Source: Cellvibrio sp. UBA7671
GTDB taxonomy: Bacteria > Pseudomonadota > Gammaproteobacteria > Pseudomonadales > Cellvibrionaceae
Assembly (NCBI GenBank): GCA_002483145.1
Contig: DLHJ01000002.1
Span: 186,001 to 250,000, forward strand
Reading direction: 5' to 3'
DNA: 64,000 nucleotides
The notes under the pieces are model-generated. The model ran no database searches, was not told the origin of the DNA, and saw only the letters and a program-made list of their open reading frames with translations. A program made the position numbers and the translations under genes. Each line of letters opens with the position of its first letter. The stretch's first letter is position 1. Shown here in pieces: positions 17,492-28,828 of the stretch.

Positions 17492-20209
17492 ATGCGCAAC
17501 GTCTCTCTTGCACGCAAAATCAGCTTATTGGCGATGCTGCTGACCAGCATTGCGGTATTGGGAGCGGCGTTGGCGAGTACCTGGCAGCAGTACAACTACA
17601 TCTGCAATCAGGTGAACAACCAATTGCAGATCCTGGCGGAAGCGACAGCGCTCAATCTGGCCGCACCGAGTATGTTTATCGATACCGATGCTGCCCAGCA
17701 AACCCTTGCTGCCCTGCGCGTCGAGCCCAAAGTATTGGCGGCGCGCCTGCATCTCAAAGATCATCAATTGCTGGCGCAATACCAGGTGCCGCAGGATATA
17801 CACCTCTCCAAAGACGAACAGATTACCGCCAAGGTGTTTTGGGAGGGCGAGCATCTCGGGCAATTGGAGTTGGATGTAACCCTTGAACCACTGCGCACCC
17901 AATTTTATGGCCAGATCATATGGGTGTTGGCGATTGCGGTAGTCGCCTTGTTAGTTTGTGGATTGCTTACCTGGGCGTTGATCTCGTCAGTCCTTCGCCC
18001 CTTGGGCAACCTCAGCGAACTGGCGCAAAAAATTGGCCGCGAAGGCCAATATCAGGAGCGTGCACCCGAACCTGCGGTGGAGGACGAAGTCGGCCGGCTT
18101 ACCCGCCGCTTTAATGCCATGCTCGACCGTATCGAGGCACAAGACAGCGAGCTGCGCCTTAATCAGGAGTTATTGGAACAGCGTGTACTGGCGCGCACTA
18201 TTGAGCTGCAAACGGCGCGGGAACAAGCCGAGGCAGCGAGCAAAGCCAAAAGTGAATTCCTGGCGGTCATGAGCCATGAAATTCGCACACCGCTCAATGG
18301 CATCATGGGTATGACCGGCCTGTTGATGGATACAGAGCTGGATGCCAAACAAAAACGTTTCGCCCGTGTTGCACGCCGCTCCAGTGAAGATCTGCTGCTG
18401 ATCATTAACGATATTCTCGACTTCTCCAAAATTGAGGCGGGCAAGCTCGAGCTTGAATATCGCCCCTTCCAGCTAAATTTGTTAGTAGAAGATATTGCCG
18501 AGCGCTACGCCCCTATAGCCCAAGGCAAAAAGCTGGAATTGCTGTGCAAAACACCTTTGCCACCGCTCTCGGTCGTAGGTGACTCGGCGCGTTTGGGGCA
18601 AATCCTCACTAACTTGTTGAGCAACGCGATCAAATTTACCGAAGCCGGTGAAGTGGAAATCGATATCCAACTGATTGCCGAGCGCGATGGCATGGTGCAA
18701 CTGGAGTTTGGTGTGCGCGACACCGGTATTGGCATCAACCCTGAACAACAGGCACGCTTGTTCCAATCCTTTACCCAAGCCGACTCTTCCATGGCGCGCA
18801 GATACGGTGGCACCGGCTTGGGGCTGACGATTTCCCAGCGTCTTACCCAAATGATGGGTGGCGAAATAGGTTTGCAGAGTGATGCAGGCAAGGGAAGTTA
18901 CTTCCATTTTCAACTCAACCTGCAAAAAGTAAACGACCCCCGCGATTACCAATTGGTCGCTGGTTTTGGCAAGTTGCATACCTTGATCGTGGACGACAAC
19001 CCCACCAACCGAGAAATCCTTGAATACTGGCTCAAATCCTGGGGGATGGCGCCGCTGCTAGCAGCTTCAGCACCCGAAGCCTTGACGCTCCTACGGCAGC
19101 AGGCGCAGGCGGGTACCCCGTTTGAATTGATGCTGACTGACTGGTGTATGCCGGATATGGATGGCGGGCAATTGCTGGATGCGCTCGCTGCCGATGCCCG
19201 TTTTAACAACATGGCAATTATCGTATTGAGTTCGGCGGGCATGGCAGCGCGCCCTGAAGTGGCAGAGCGCGCGCCACTGCTGTTGAAACCGGTGCGCCAA
19301 TCGGAGTTGCACAACCTGATTGCGCAAGTCATTGCCGGTGATTTAACCCGAAAATTCCACAGCTTTGAGCCGGTTGTCAGCACCGCAGCACTGGCGAAAC
19401 TAACAGGGCGGGTATTGTTGGCGGAAGACAATCCAGTCAATCAAGAGGTGGCCACTGCCATGCTGCAGCGTGTGGGCGTGAGCATGAAAATTGCCAACAA
19501 CGGCCAGGAGGCGATCGATTTATTGCAACTGGAAAGTTTTGATCTGGTATTGATGGACTGTCAAATGCCGATCATGGATGGCTTTGAGGCAACCGCCAGT
19601 ATCCGCCAGCGCGAAGCTGAATTGGGTTTGGCGGCCATACCGATTATTGCGCTTACTGCCAACGCCATTAGTGGTGACCGCGAACACTGCCTCGCGCTCG
19701 GTATGGATGATTACCTCAGCAAACCCTTCGCACAGGAGCAGTTGCACGAGTTATTGGCGCGCTGGCTACCAACGCGCAGAGCCCAGCCTGAAACGGTTGC
19801 TGCACTTGCTGCAGTTACTCCAATAAAAACGCAATTTGCCGCTCCGGCACAGGCTCCATCAATTGAAATTGATCAGCAAGTCATTCGCCAACTGCGTGAA
19901 CTGCGCGAAGGGTTGTTGCCACGCATTATTGGTTTATTCCGCAGCAGCAGCCCTCCATTGCTCGCCCAACTTGAAATGGCGGTGGCTCAGCGCGATGCAG
20001 ACCTGCTTTATAAAACGGCGCACAATTTTAAAAACAGTGCTGCCAACCTCGGTTTGGTGGAGTTGGCAGCAGCTTGCCGCGACTGCGAGTCCAAGGCGCG
20101 TCAGGGTGATCTGGATCAGGCTGAGCAACAGCTGCATAGCATCCAAACACTTTATGGTTTATCGCTACAGGGGCTAGTTGAACTGGAGCGAAGGGAGCAA
20201 GGCGAGTGA
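17492..20209 (+). CDS. Hybrid sensor histidine kinase with CHASE8-like sensor, two REC domains and Hpt
   Basis: A 905-residue inner-membrane phosphorelay kinase. Order: TM1 (about 10-30), a periplasmic region (30-140) resembling the CHASE8 sensor of YfiN-type proteins, TM2 (about 141-165), HAMP (165-220), HisKA with His262 in [11 protein letters not shown], HATPase with [18 protein letters not shown] and [12 protein letters not shown]1 (about 490-615, DDNPTN and [11 protein letters not shown]), REC2 (about 640-765, [18 protein letters not shown] and Lys in LSKPF), and an Hpt domain (about 800-895, [12 protein letters not shown]). Its partner is likely the YfiR-like protein encoded just upstream. 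Output probably passes to the REC-GGDEF-EAL protein, whose GTG start overlaps this stop by 4 bases. GGGAGG precedes the ATG. Confidence 0.92.
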   Translation: MRNVSLARKISLLAMLLTSIAVLGAALASTWQQYNYICNQVNNQLQILAEATALNLAAPSMFIDTDAAQQTLAALRVEPKVLAARLHLKDHQLLAQYQVPQDIHLSKDEQITAKVFWEGEHLGQLELDVTLEPLRTQFYGQIIWVLAIAVVALLVCGLLTWALISSVLRPLGNLSELAQKIGREGQYQERAPEPAVEDEVGRLTRRFNAMLDRIEAQDSELRLNQELLEQRVLARTIELQTAREQAEAASKAKSEFLAVMSHEIRTPLNGIMGMTGLLMDTELDAKQKRFARVARRSSEDLLLIINDILDFSKIEAGKLELEYRPFQLNLLVEDIAERYAPIAQGKKLELLCKTPLPPLSVVGDSARLGQILTNLLSNAIKFTEAGEVEIDIQLIAERDGMVQLEFGVRDTGIGINPEQQARLFQSFTQADSSMARRYGGTGLGLTISQRLTQMMGGEIGLQSDAGKGSYFHFQLNLQKVNDPRDYQLVAGFGKLHTLIVDDNPTNREILEYWLKSWGMAPLLAASAPEALTLLRQQAQAGTPFELMLTDWCMPDMDGGQLLDALAADARFNNMAIIVLSSAGMAARPEVAERAPLLLKPVRQSELHNLIAQVIAGDLTRKFHSFEPVVSTAALAKLTGRVLLAEDNPVNQEVATAMLQRVGVSMKIANNGQEAIDLLQLESFDLVLMDCQMPIMDGFEATASIRQREAELGLAAIPIIALTANAISGDREHCLALGMDDYLSKPFAQEQLHELLARWLPTRRAQPETVAALAAVTPIKTQFAAPAQAPSIEIDQQVIRQLRELREGLLPRIIGLFRSSSPPLLAQLEMAVAQRDADLLYKTAHNFKNSAANLGLVELAAACRDCESKARQGDLDQAEQQLHSIQTLYGLSLQGLVELERREQGE

Positions 20210-22665
20210 AAGAATTAACATCGACAGGCATCGCATCGCCTGATTCAGGAGCCGGAGCGTTGGTGTTGGTCGTCGAGGACGATGAAGCCGCGCGCCTGAC
20301 CACCAGCATCACCTTGGAGCGGGCGGGTTATCAGGTGTTGGAAGCGGCCGACTGCGCCAGTGCTCGCGAGCGATTTGCCGAGCGTATCCCCGATATTGTC
20401 TTGCTCGATGTGCTCTTGCCCGACGGAGATGGCTACAGCCTGTGCCGTGAATTTCTCGCCCATCCGCGCGGGCGCGATTTGCCAATCGCGATGGTAACCG
20501 GGTTGGATGACATCAATTCCATCCATCAAGCCTATGAATCCGGTGCAACCGACTTTATTACCAAACCGGTTAGTTGGGGCACCTTGCCCTACCGCATCCA
20601 ATTTATTTTGCGCGCCAAACAAGCACTTAACGAGGCCAGTATCAGTGAAGGCAAGATGCGCGCACTGCTCGCGGGCATCCCCGACATTATTCTGCGCATA
20701 GACCGTGATGGCCATGTGATTGATATGCAAGTCGGCACTTACGTGAACGAGATGGAAGAGTGGGTCGTTTATGACCCTACAACAGGTGAAGGTCATTTAC
20801 CTGGCCCGGTATACCGGATCCTGGCTCCGCAAATCCGCCGGGTGTTTGCGGGTAAAGGTGAACAGTTGGTCGAGTTTGAATGGTCGCAAGCGCAGAAAAA
20901 ACAGCGCACCTGGGAGGCACGGGTGATTCTGCGTGAGCGGGATGAGGTGGTGATGGTGATCCGCGATATCACCCAGCGCAAACAACAGGAGGCTGAGCTG
21001 CGGTTATGGGCCAAGGTATTTGAGGGCAGCAATGAGGCGATCCTGATTACCGATGCGCATCTGAATATTATTTTGGTCAACAAGACCTATGAAAAAATCA
21101 TGGGCTACACAGAAGAGGAAGTGCTGGGGGTGGATACCGCAACGGTCGGCACCCGGCTGCACTCACACAGTTTTTTCCGCAACCTTGTACATATTCTTAA
21201 GGAACGTGGTTACTGGCAGGGCGAGCTGATTAACAAACGCAAGAATGGCGAAAAGTTTCCGACCTGGTATTCGATCAGCCAGGTGCTGAATGCCGACGGC
21301 CAGCCGGAAAATTACATCGCCATTTTCAGCGATATTTCCGAGCGGAAAAAATCCCGCGAGCGGATCGACTTCCTCGCCCATCACGACAGCCTGACTGAAT
21401 TGCCCAACCGCGCGCTGCTCAATGACCGGTTGGAAATGGCGATCAATACCGCCAAACGGCGTGGCGAAAAAGTCGGAATTTTATTTATCGATCTCGACCG
21501 CTTTAAAAATATTAATGATTCGCTAGGCCACGCAGCGGGCGACCAGATTTTGCGCCAGACTGCCGCGCGTTTAAGTGCTGCGGTGCGCACCGACGATACT
21601 GTTGCGCGTTTGGGTGGCGACGAATTTGTGGTGCTGCTCCCGCGTGTGCGCGATGAACGCAGCCTCGCTGAAGTAGCGATCAAATTGCGCGAAGAATTGC
21701 TGTTACCTTACATTCTGGAAGATATGCCGCTGCACTTGAGCCCGAGTATCGGGATTGCGGTTTACCCGGATGATGGCGAAACTCCCAGTACGCTGATCAA
21801 AAATGCCGACGCCGCTATGTATCTCGCCAAAGAGAAGGGGCGCAACAACTATCAGTTCTACACCCCGGTGTTGAATGCACGCACGCTGGATCGCTTGAAG
21901 TTGGAATATGACCTGCGCTCGGCGCTGGAGCAGGGGCAGTTTGAATTGCACTACCAACCGCAAATTGTGGCGGGCAGTAAAACACTTTACGGCGCCGAGG
22001 CGCTGTTGCGTTGGCGTCACCCCGAGCGCGGGTTGGTGCCGCCCAACCACTTCATCCCCTTGGCGGAAGAGATAGGTTTGATCATCCCCTTGGGGGCATG
22101 GGTTATTGCCGAAGCGGCGCGGCAAGTCAACGCCTGGCATCAGGCAGGCTTTTCCGATTTGATAGTGAGCGTGAATATCTCTGCGCTGCAATTCCATCAG
22201 GCGGGTTTTTTAGCAGAAGTGCAGGGGCTGTTGGCGCAAGCGGGTACCCAACCCAGTGCGCTTGAATTGGAGTTGACCGAATCCATGTTGATGAGTGACA
22301 TGGAGGTGTCGATCCAGGTGTTGCAAGCCTTCCGTGATCTGGGCTACCGCATTGCCATCGACGACTTCGGCACCGGTTTTTCCTGCCTTAATTACCTGCG
22401 TCGCCTGCCGGTGAATATCCTCAAGATCGACCAATCCTTTGTACGTGATATGCAGACAGATGGCGCTTCGCTCGCGATCGTAACGTCCATTATCCGCCTC
22501 GCTGAATCGCTGGGAATGGAGACGATTGCCGAGGGGGTGGAAACAGCGGAAGAGGTAGCTCTGCTCGCCAGCCAGGGTTGCAGGTTGATGCAGGGCTACC
22601 ACTTTTCCAAACCTTTGCCACCTGCACAGTTTGAGGCTTGGTTGACGCAGTGGTTGGCATCTTGA
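20206..22665 (+). CDS. Response regulator REC-PAS-PAS-GGDEF-EAL
   Basis: A cytoplasmic c-di-GMP enzyme of 819 residues. REC (about 18-135) carries the acceptor Asp68 in [14 protein letters not shown]. Two PAS-like regions follow (about 140-250 and 260-375). The GGDEF domain keeps the active motif [12 protein letters not shown], and the EAL domain keeps [20 protein letters not shown] and the [11 protein letters not shown] loop. Both cyclase and phosphodiesterase activity are therefore possible. The GTG start overlaps the kinase stop in a GTGA, arguing for co-translation and a cognate kinase-regulator pair. Three TonB-dependent receptor genes follow immediately. Confidence 0.92.
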   Translation: MKELTSTGIASPDSGAGALVLVVEDDEAARLTTSITLERAGYQVLEAADCASARERFAERIPDIVLLDVLLPDGDGYSLCREFLAHPRGRDLPIAMVTGLDDINSIHQAYESGATDFITKPVSWGTLPYRIQFILRAKQALNEASISEGKMRALLAGIPDIILRIDRDGHVIDMQVGTYVNEMEEWVVYDPTTGEGHLPGPVYRILAPQIRRVFAGKGEQLVEFEWSQAQKKQRTWEARVILRERDEVVMVIRDITQRKQQEAELRLWAKVFEGSNEAILITDAHLNIILVNKTYEKIMGYTEEEVLGVDTATVGTRLHSHSFFRNLVHILKERGYWQGELINKRKNGEKFPTWYSISQVLNADGQPENYIAIFSDISERKKSRERIDFLAHHDSLTELPNRALLNDRLEMAINTAKRRGEKVGILFIDLDRFKNINDSLGHAAGDQILRQTAARLSAAVRTDDTVARLGGDEFVVLLPRVRDERSLAEVAIKLREELLLPYILEDMPLHLSPSIGIAVYPDDGETPSTLIKNADAAMYLAKEKGRNNYQFYTPVLNARTLDRLKLEYDLRSALEQGQFELHYQPQIVAGSKTLYGAEALLRWRHPERGLVPPNHFIPLAEEIGLIIPLGAWVIAEAARQVNAWHQAGFSDLIVSVNISALQFHQAGFLAEVQGLLAQAGTQPSALELELTESMLMSDMEVSIQVLQAFRDLGYRIAIDDFGTGFSCLNYLRRLPVNILKIDQSFVRDMQTDGASLAIVTSIIRLAESLGMETIAEGVETAEEVALLASQGCRLMQGYHFSKPLPPAQFEAWLTQWLAS

Positions 22666-22666
22666 T

Positions 22667-24670
22667 ATGAGCGCGCATCGTCTATCGATATGGCTTTTGG
22701 CGGCCACTGGTGTCATGTCGATGATGGCACGTGGGGCGGATTATTTGGAGATGGATCTGGAGCAGTTGCTGGAGGTCAAGGTAACGGGCGTAACCCTGCG
22801 TGATGAATCCCTCAAAACCGTGCCCTCGGTTGTCACTGTGTTTACCCGTGAGCAGTTGGATACTCTCGGGCTGGATTATTTGTTTGAGCTGGTGCGCCTG
22901 GTGCCAGGTTTTCAGGTTAACCGGGTCGCTGATAATCCGCTGAATTACACGTTTAGCACGAGCGGTCGGCGCACCGGTAGCCGCGCGCGCGAAATCGCGC
23001 TGGTAGTGGATGGCAGGTTATTCGTTGACCCCCGCTCTAGCGGAGCCGACAGTGCTTTTGCATTGTTCCCGCTGGCGAATATTGAGCGGGTGGAAGTCAT
23101 TCAGGGCCCCGGATCAGCCATTTATGGTTCCGGTGCATTCACTGGCGTAATTAATATCGTGAGTCGCCGTGGCGGTAAATCGCTCAGTGTTGCCACCGGC
23201 AGCGACCAAAGACGCAAGGCCGATTTGCAGGTAAACCATTCGCAGGATGATTGGCAATTGAATCTCTTTGCCCATGCCTATGAAGATCAAGGGCAGGATT
23301 ATCGCTTGGCGAACGGTGCACATACCAGCGACCCGCGTCAGGAACTGGGGTTGGATTTAGGCTTGGCCTATCGCCATACCCGTGTTCAAGTTGCGTGGTT
23401 TCGCCTGACTGCAGATGATTTCTATGTGCTTGAAAAAGTGTACAACGAGTTCAATCATTTCCAGCCGCAGTATCGCCACTTTAGCCTTGAACAGGAATTT
23501 CACCTGCGTCCCAACTTGCAGACCAAATTGAGTTATCACTACCAGAGCGACGATCAGGATCTACATGCGCTTTTGTCACCTGCAGGTGCACTAACATCGG
23601 TCAGCCAACCGGCCAGCGGAGATCCAGTGCTCACCAAAGTTAATTTCTTTGCTGAGGCGCATAAACTCGCCCTGGCAAATGATCTTTCACTGAGCGACGA
23701 CGGCAGTATCCAATTTGGCCTTGAGGGGCTGCGCGCGAAAGAGATTGATGCCAAGGCCTACACCAATTTCAATCTGGAGCAGATAGTTAAACGGCAGTTT
23801 CCAGTGGATTATTACGGTAATTTTGACAACTTCACGGTAGTCGAGAGCGCCGCCCGCCGCGATACAGCCAGTGCCTATGCCCAGTGGTTGCAAGAACTCG
23901 GGTTTGATACCCGCTTGACATTGGGCATCCGGTACGACCACTACGAGGAGATTGGTGATCACCCCAGTCCGCGTTTGGGCCTGGTACACCAGCTCAACGA
24001 ATATCACAGCCTGAAGCTACTGTACGGCGAGGCGTTTCGTGCCCCCTCATTTGCCGAGACGCGGTTGACTAATAATCCGTTCATTCGTGGTAACCCGGAG
24101 CTTAACCACGAATTGGTCAAAACCTGGAATCTGGTTTGGGTGGGAATGTGGCAAAACACCAGCACCAATCTGGCCGGCTTTTTTAATCGCTATGAAGATC
24201 CGATTATCTCGGGATTGGATGATATAGGCGCACGCTCATACATCAACAGTAGCGATCAGCGGAGTGCAGGTGCTTCACTGGATATCAAACACCAAATTGG
24301 CGAAAGCTGGTTAATGCGCCTGAGCCTAACCCGTTTTACCGATCTGCCCGATTCCGCCTTCGCGGAGGCAGATCGGCTGGCAGCATATATACTTAACTAC
24401 CACAAGGGTGTGTGGAACTGGAACCTTTCGTTCAATTATCAAGGCGAGCGGGACTACCTGCGCACCGCCAGCCAACGAGAGCGTTTGGCAGGCTACTGGT
24501 TAGCCAATAGTCAGCTAAGTTACCAATTGGTTAAAGACACACGAATCAAACTAACAATCAAAAACCTTATGGATGAGGACTACGCAAGCCCGCCGCAGGG
24601 GGCGGGGATTATGGGGGGTGTTCCCAATCGAGGCCGTGAGTGGGGAATAGGGCTGGACTGGCGCTGGTAG
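22667..24670 (+). CDS. TonB-dependent outer-membrane receptor (tandem copy 1)
   Basis: A 667-residue receptor with a signal peptide (about 1-24, ending MMARGA), a plug domain (about 45-165; LKTVPSVVTVFTREQLDTLG, VIQGPGSAIYGSGAFTGVIN) and a beta-barrel ending in GIGLDWRW, the terminal aromatic expected of outer-membrane barrels. A barrel segment LLYGEAFRAPSFAETRL is typical of vitamin B12/siderophore-like receptors. It starts 1 base after the GGDEF-EAL gene, so it belongs to the same transcription unit. It is clearly paralogous to the next two genes: same length, plug and barrel landmarks. The ligand is unknown. Confidence 0.9.
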   Translation: MSAHRLSIWLLAATGVMSMMARGADYLEMDLEQLLEVKVTGVTLRDESLKTVPSVVTVFTREQLDTLGLDYLFELVRLVPGFQVNRVADNPLNYTFSTSGRRTGSRAREIALVVDGRLFVDPRSSGADSAFALFPLANIERVEVIQGPGSAIYGSGAFTGVINIVSRRGGKSLSVATGSDQRRKADLQVNHSQDDWQLNLFAHAYEDQGQDYRLANGAHTSDPRQELGLDLGLAYRHTRVQVAWFRLTADDFYVLEKVYNEFNHFQPQYRHFSLEQEFHLRPNLQTKLSYHYQSDDQDLHALLSPAGALTSVSQPASGDPVLTKVNFFAEAHKLALANDLSLSDDGSIQFGLEGLRAKEIDAKAYTNFNLEQIVKRQFPVDYYGNFDNFTVVESAARRDTASAYAQWLQELGFDTRLTLGIRYDHYEEIGDHPSPRLGLVHQLNEYHSLKLLYGEAFRAPSFAETRLTNNPFIRGNPELNHELVKTWNLVWVGMWQNTSTNLAGFFNRYEDPIISGLDDIGARSYINSSDQRSAGASLDIKHQIGESWLMRLSLTRFTDLPDSAFAEADRLAAYILNYHKGVWNWNLSFNYQGERDYLRTASQRERLAGYWLANSQLSYQLVKDTRIKLTIKNLMDEDYASPPQGAGIMGGVPNRGREWGIGLDWRW

Positions 24671-24715
24671 CCATCAACTCACCACCGCTGCCAGGCGAGG
24701 GGGGGAGGAGGTGTT

Positions 24716-26749
24716 ATGCCGATCAGGAATTCGAAAGACTTGCCACCGATCATAGTGTTGGTCTTGTTATGCCTGCTCACTAATGGCAGTCATGCCGATG
24801 AAGATCTCGCCTATCTCGACCTCAGCCTTGAACAGCTGCTTCATGTACCCGTCACCGGCTCCACTCTGACTGAAGAAACTCTCAAAACCGTACCGGCAGC
24901 CGTATCGATATTTACCCGTGAGCAGATTGACCGCTTGGGGATGGATTACCTTTATGAACTACTTAACCTGGTACCCGGTTTCCAATTCAACCGCAATGCC
25001 AGTAACGGATTAGCATATACCTACAGCGCGCGCGGCAGGCGGACTACCCAGCAGTCGCTGGAAGTGATGCTATTGATCGACGGCAAAGTGGTGAATGACC
25101 CACGCGCCGGCAGTCCGGATATCACCTTGCCACTTTACCCGCTGGCGCGTATCGAGCGCTTGGAAGTGATTCGCGGGCCAGGTTCAGCTTTGTACGGCAG
25201 TTCTGCGTTTACCGGCGTTATTAATGTCATCACGCGCAAGCAGCAAAAATCTCTCGCGTTGGCGTACGGCTCGCAGCAGCGGCGTCAACTGGAAGGATTT
25301 TGGTCACAATCAGTTGGTGGCTGGGAGTCTGACTTCTTCATTCATGCCTATAAGGACAATGGCGAGCAATTTACCCTGCGCGACAGCTTCAGTGGCCAGC
25401 CCATCACCACTAGCGATCCGCGCCAGCAACTCGCCGTAGATTTGGCGCTCAAGCAGGGCAACACCGGTATCAGCCTGTCATACAACCGTGCGGAAACTGA
25501 GGATTTTTACCAATCTGAGAATACCGCCAATGGCTTCAATGCCAATGAGCGGGAGCTATGGCATATCGCGTTTGATCAGAGTTTTAAATGGCTTCCTGAT
25601 ACCCAATCGCAGGTGGTATTGAGCTACCAGCAATTTTCCTATGACTTTAAATTGTATGTTACTGCCCCGGGGTTTTTAGCTAACTACAGCAATCCACCTA
25701 GCGCTGAGCCTTTCCGGGGGGATGCTGGTTTGGCGGGCGAAAGTTGGCGCTTCACGTTCAGTAATGATTGGGCGATTGATGATCAATCCAGCGCGCAATG
25801 GGGTGTGCAGTGGGCGCAGCATGAAGAAATCAGAGCCAGCGCGCGCGGCAATTTTGATTTGATCCAGCTTAGTCACGGGCAATTCCCCGTCGCGTTTTAT
25901 GGTGATGAGGGCAAGGTTTTTCCTATAGGTACTGAGGCGTCGCAGAGCAACGTCGGTTTTTTTGTCCAATACCTGCGCGACCTGCGTGAGTCCACCCGCC
26001 TCACTCTGGGGGGGCGCTATGATGACTTTACAGAGTTGGCTGGGCGTTTTAGCCCGCGCTTGGGTTTAGTGGAGCAACTAAATCAGACGTACAGCCTCAA
26101 ACTGCTTTATGGCGAAGCGTTTCGTGCGCCTACGTTGGCGGAAATCGGGTTGATCAATAATCCGCTGCTATTCGGTAACCCGGATCTAAACCACGAAATT
26201 GTAAAAACCTGGGACATGATCCTGATGGGCAATTGGAAGGCGACTAATCTCAGTGTGGGGGTGTTTGAAAATCGTTATGAGCATCCCATTGAAACTGTAT
26301 TTGTGGGCGCTGCGCGTACTTACCGGAACGGTCCTGAGGAAAAGAGCCAAGGGGTGGAGGTTGAGTGGGCGCAGGAGTTATCCACCCATTGGTCATTGCG
26401 CTCGACTTATACCTACATGGATTTACCTGCGAGCGCATTTCGCGAAGCTGCGCGCACCGGTTCATTTGAAATAAATTACGCTGCTGAAAAATGGAACTGG
26501 AATTTGTTAGGCTTTTATCAGGACGAACGCCAAACACCTATTACCCCAACGAGCGAGCAAACGCTGGATGATTTTTGGATGCTCAACACCCAGTGGCGCT
26601 ATCAATTCTCTGCCGGTTACGAGCTGAAGCTGCAAGTAAAAAATATCACCAACGAAGAAGCCGCAACACCCGCCCAGAGTTTGGGGAAAGTCGATGGAAT
26701 TCCCAATCGCGGCCGTGAACTTAGTGCTGAAGTTGAGTGGCGGTTTTAA
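24716..26749 (+). CDS. TonB-dependent outer-membrane receptor (tandem copy 2)
   Basis: A 677-residue paralogue of its neighbours. It has a signal peptide (IIVLVLLCLLTNGSHA), the N-terminal DLSLEQLLHVPVTGSTL, plug blocks LKTVPAAVSIFTREQIDRLG and VIRGPGSALYGSSAFTGVIN, barrel segment LLYGEAFRAPTLAEIGL and the terminal VEWRF. A very strong GGAGGAGGTG ribosome site precedes the ATG, which suggests it is translated well. A 45-base gap separates it from copy 1. Substrate and regulation are unknown; the linked sensory genes suggest ligand-dependent signalling. Confidence 0.9.
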   Translation: MPIRNSKDLPPIIVLVLLCLLTNGSHADEDLAYLDLSLEQLLHVPVTGSTLTEETLKTVPAAVSIFTREQIDRLGMDYLYELLNLVPGFQFNRNASNGLAYTYSARGRRTTQQSLEVMLLIDGKVVNDPRAGSPDITLPLYPLARIERLEVIRGPGSALYGSSAFTGVINVITRKQQKSLALAYGSQQRRQLEGFWSQSVGGWESDFFIHAYKDNGEQFTLRDSFSGQPITTSDPRQQLAVDLALKQGNTGISLSYNRAETEDFYQSENTANGFNANERELWHIAFDQSFKWLPDTQSQVVLSYQQFSYDFKLYVTAPGFLANYSNPPSAEPFRGDAGLAGESWRFTFSNDWAIDDQSSAQWGVQWAQHEEIRASARGNFDLIQLSHGQFPVAFYGDEGKVFPIGTEASQSNVGFFVQYLRDLRESTRLTLGGRYDDFTELAGRFSPRLGLVEQLNQTYSLKLLYGEAFRAPTLAEIGLINNPLLFGNPDLNHEIVKTWDMILMGNWKATNLSVGVFENRYEHPIETVFVGAARTYRNGPEEKSQGVEVEWAQELSTHWSLRSTYTYMDLPASAFREAARTGSFEINYAAEKWNWNLLGFYQDERQTPITPTSEQTLDDFWMLNTQWRYQFSAGYELKLQVKNITNEEAATPAQSLGKVDGIPNRGRELSAEVEWRF

Positions 26750-26751
26750 TC

Positions 26752-28770
26752 ATGTTTAAACGAGCCCCCGCAATGCTCCGTCTCCTTCGTCTGATGTTGC
26801 CGGGTGTTGTGCTAGTGACTCAATCTGTTTGGGCCAATCCGGGCAACTTGCTGGATATGAACCTGGAGCAGTTGCTACAAGTCGATATCACCTCATCAAC
26901 GTTACGCGCAGAGTCAATTAAAACAGTACCGTCAGCAACGACGGTTTTTACGCGTTCCCAATTGGATGCATTGGGTCTGGATTATTTGCATGAGCTTCTC
27001 AGTCTGGTGCCTGGTTTCCAAACCAGCCGCGCCGCCGATGGCCCTTTTAGCTATTCATTCAGTATTCGTGGCCGTCGCCAAAGTGGCCAGTCGCGCGAGG
27101 TTATGCTTCTGGTGGACGGTCGTGCGTTTACCGATCCCCGTTCGGGCAGCATCGAGGGTGCTATACATCTTTACCCCATCGCTAATATCGAACAGGTGGA
27201 AATTATTCGTGGTCCCGCATCGGCGATTTATGGTTCCGGGGCGTTCACCGGCGTGATCAGCATCACCAGCCGCAAACAAGTTAATCAGGTGACGTTGGGG
27301 GTGGGGGAAAATCAAAAGCGTAATGCCGATATTAATCTCTCCTACCAGCTAGGTCATTGGCAAACCCACTTTTATGGGCGCTTGGCACAGGACAGTGGAC
27401 AGCAGTATCAAATTGGGTCCCAGACGACGCGTGATCCCCACCGGGAAATGTTGTTAGACTGGAATGTCCAGTACCGCAATAGCCGCATACAAGCGTTTTA
27501 TTCCGAGCAAGAAGCCAGTGATTTTTATGTGCTGGAAAAAATAAACAATGGATTTAATAATTATTGGCAAACTTTCAAGCATTTGCGTTTTGATCACCAG
27601 TTAAGTCCGAGCGAAAACTGGAAAATAAATCTGGCGCTCAGCCATGAAAAAGCTCAGCAAGAATTGATGGGAACTCTTTTGCCGGCCGGAGCATTAAGTG
27701 TAATCAGTACCCCTTCCAGCGACGCACCTCTGCTAACCAAGGGTGTTTTGGCCAGCGAAGCTTACCGGTTTAATGTCGCTAACGATTTGGATATCAACGC
27801 ATTGCTTAGCATGCAGTTTGGGATGGAGTGGCAACATCAACGCGAAATTAAGGCGCGCTCCTACAACAATTACGATTTGCTGCAATGGGTCCAGCGCGAA
27901 TATCCGGTGAACTACTACGGCGAATTGACCAGTGAAACTGTTGTGGGACGGGAGCGGTCGCGCGATTTGACCGGGATTTACACGCAATGGTTGTATCAGT
28001 TACGCGATGATACGCGTTTAACGGCCGGGCTTCGTTATGATCATTACGAATTTCTGGAAGCCCATGTTAGTCCGCGCCTTGGAGTGGTTCATCAACTGGA
28101 TGAGCATCACACGCTCAAATTGCTCTACAGTGAAGCTTTTCGTGCGCCAACGTTTGGCGAAACCGATTTACAGAATAACCAGTTTTTAATAGGCAATCCC
28201 GATTTGGAAAGTGAAACGGTTAAATCCAGCGAATTGCTGTGGGTTGGTACTTGGAAACAGCTCACTTTGGGAATGACGTTGAACCACAATCAATATGAAA
28301 AACCGATTAGCACAGGTTTTGTTGGTGCGACACGAACATATGTCAATGGCGCCGGCCAAAAAATATATGGCAGTGGGGCACGATTTGAGTGGCAGCTCAA
28401 TTCTCAATGGATGCTACGTGGTCATGTAAGCAAATTTCATGAATTGCCCGACGCTTTTTTTCGTGAAGCCGACAGCTTGGGTTCATTAGGTGTGAATTAT
28501 CAGCGTGATCGCTGGAATTGGAATCTATCGGCAATTTATCAAGGCGAACGCCAATACCAACTGACCAGTAGCCAGCGCGCAACATTGGATTCTTATTGGT
28601 ACTTCAACACTCAGGTGCGTTATGCGGTAGATGCAAAAACTACCTTGGCATTCGCGATAAAAAACTTATCGGATAAAAATTATTTCACGCCATCGCAGGG
28701 TACTGGATTAGTCGGTGGTGTGCCCAATCGCGGGCGTGAGGCGAGTATAGGTCTGCATTGGCAATGGTGA
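26752..28770 (+). CDS. TonB-dependent outer-membrane receptor (tandem copy 3)
   Basis: A 672-residue third paralogue: signal peptide (LMLPGVVLVTQSVWA), plug (IKTVPSATTVFTRSQLDALG; IIRGPASAIYGSGAFTGVIS), barrel motif LLYSEAFRAPTFGETDL and C-terminal LHWQW. The ATG at 26752 follows the copy 2 stop by 2 bases. A longer frame from a GTG at 26737 would overlap copy 2 by 13 bases. No good ribosome site is visible, so translation may be coupled to copy 2. It converges on metE. Confidence 0.9.
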   Translation: MFKRAPAMLRLLRLMLPGVVLVTQSVWANPGNLLDMNLEQLLQVDITSSTLRAESIKTVPSATTVFTRSQLDALGLDYLHELLSLVPGFQTSRAADGPFSYSFSIRGRRQSGQSREVMLLVDGRAFTDPRSGSIEGAIHLYPIANIEQVEIIRGPASAIYGSGAFTGVISITSRKQVNQVTLGVGENQKRNADINLSYQLGHWQTHFYGRLAQDSGQQYQIGSQTTRDPHREMLLDWNVQYRNSRIQAFYSEQEASDFYVLEKINNGFNNYWQTFKHLRFDHQLSPSENWKINLALSHEKAQQELMGTLLPAGALSVISTPSSDAPLLTKGVLASEAYRFNVANDLDINALLSMQFGMEWQHQREIKARSYNNYDLLQWVQREYPVNYYGELTSETVVGRERSRDLTGIYTQWLYQLRDDTRLTAGLRYDHYEFLEAHVSPRLGVVHQLDEHHTLKLLYSEAFRAPTFGETDLQNNQFLIGNPDLESETVKSSELLWVGTWKQLTLGMTLNHNQYEKPISTGFVGATRTYVNGAGQKIYGSGARFEWQLNSQWMLRGHVSKFHELPDAFFREADSLGSLGVNYQRDRWNWNLSAIYQGERQYQLTSSQRATLDSYWYFNTQVRYAVDAKTTLAFAIKNLSDKNYFTPSQGTGLVGGVPNRGREASIGLHWQW

Positions 28771-28785
28771 GCCAGTTTTAAGTTA

Positions 28786-28816
28786 GCAAAAAAAATAAAA
28801 AGGCTCATCCTTGAGC
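28786..28816 (-). terminator. Intrinsic terminator of metE
   Basis: Read on the minus strand, a short hairpin (GCTCA-AGGA-TGAGC) is followed by CTTTTTATTTTTTTT. It lies directly after the metE stop. The stem is only 5 bp but the T-tract is long. Confidence 0.65.
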
Positions 28817-28828
28817 AGGGGTTAAGTG

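Noticed and set aside
22667-28770. Receptor triplication as part of a mobile element
   Set aside because: No transposase, integrase or flanking direct repeats were seen, and the genes are in one transcription unit with the regulators.
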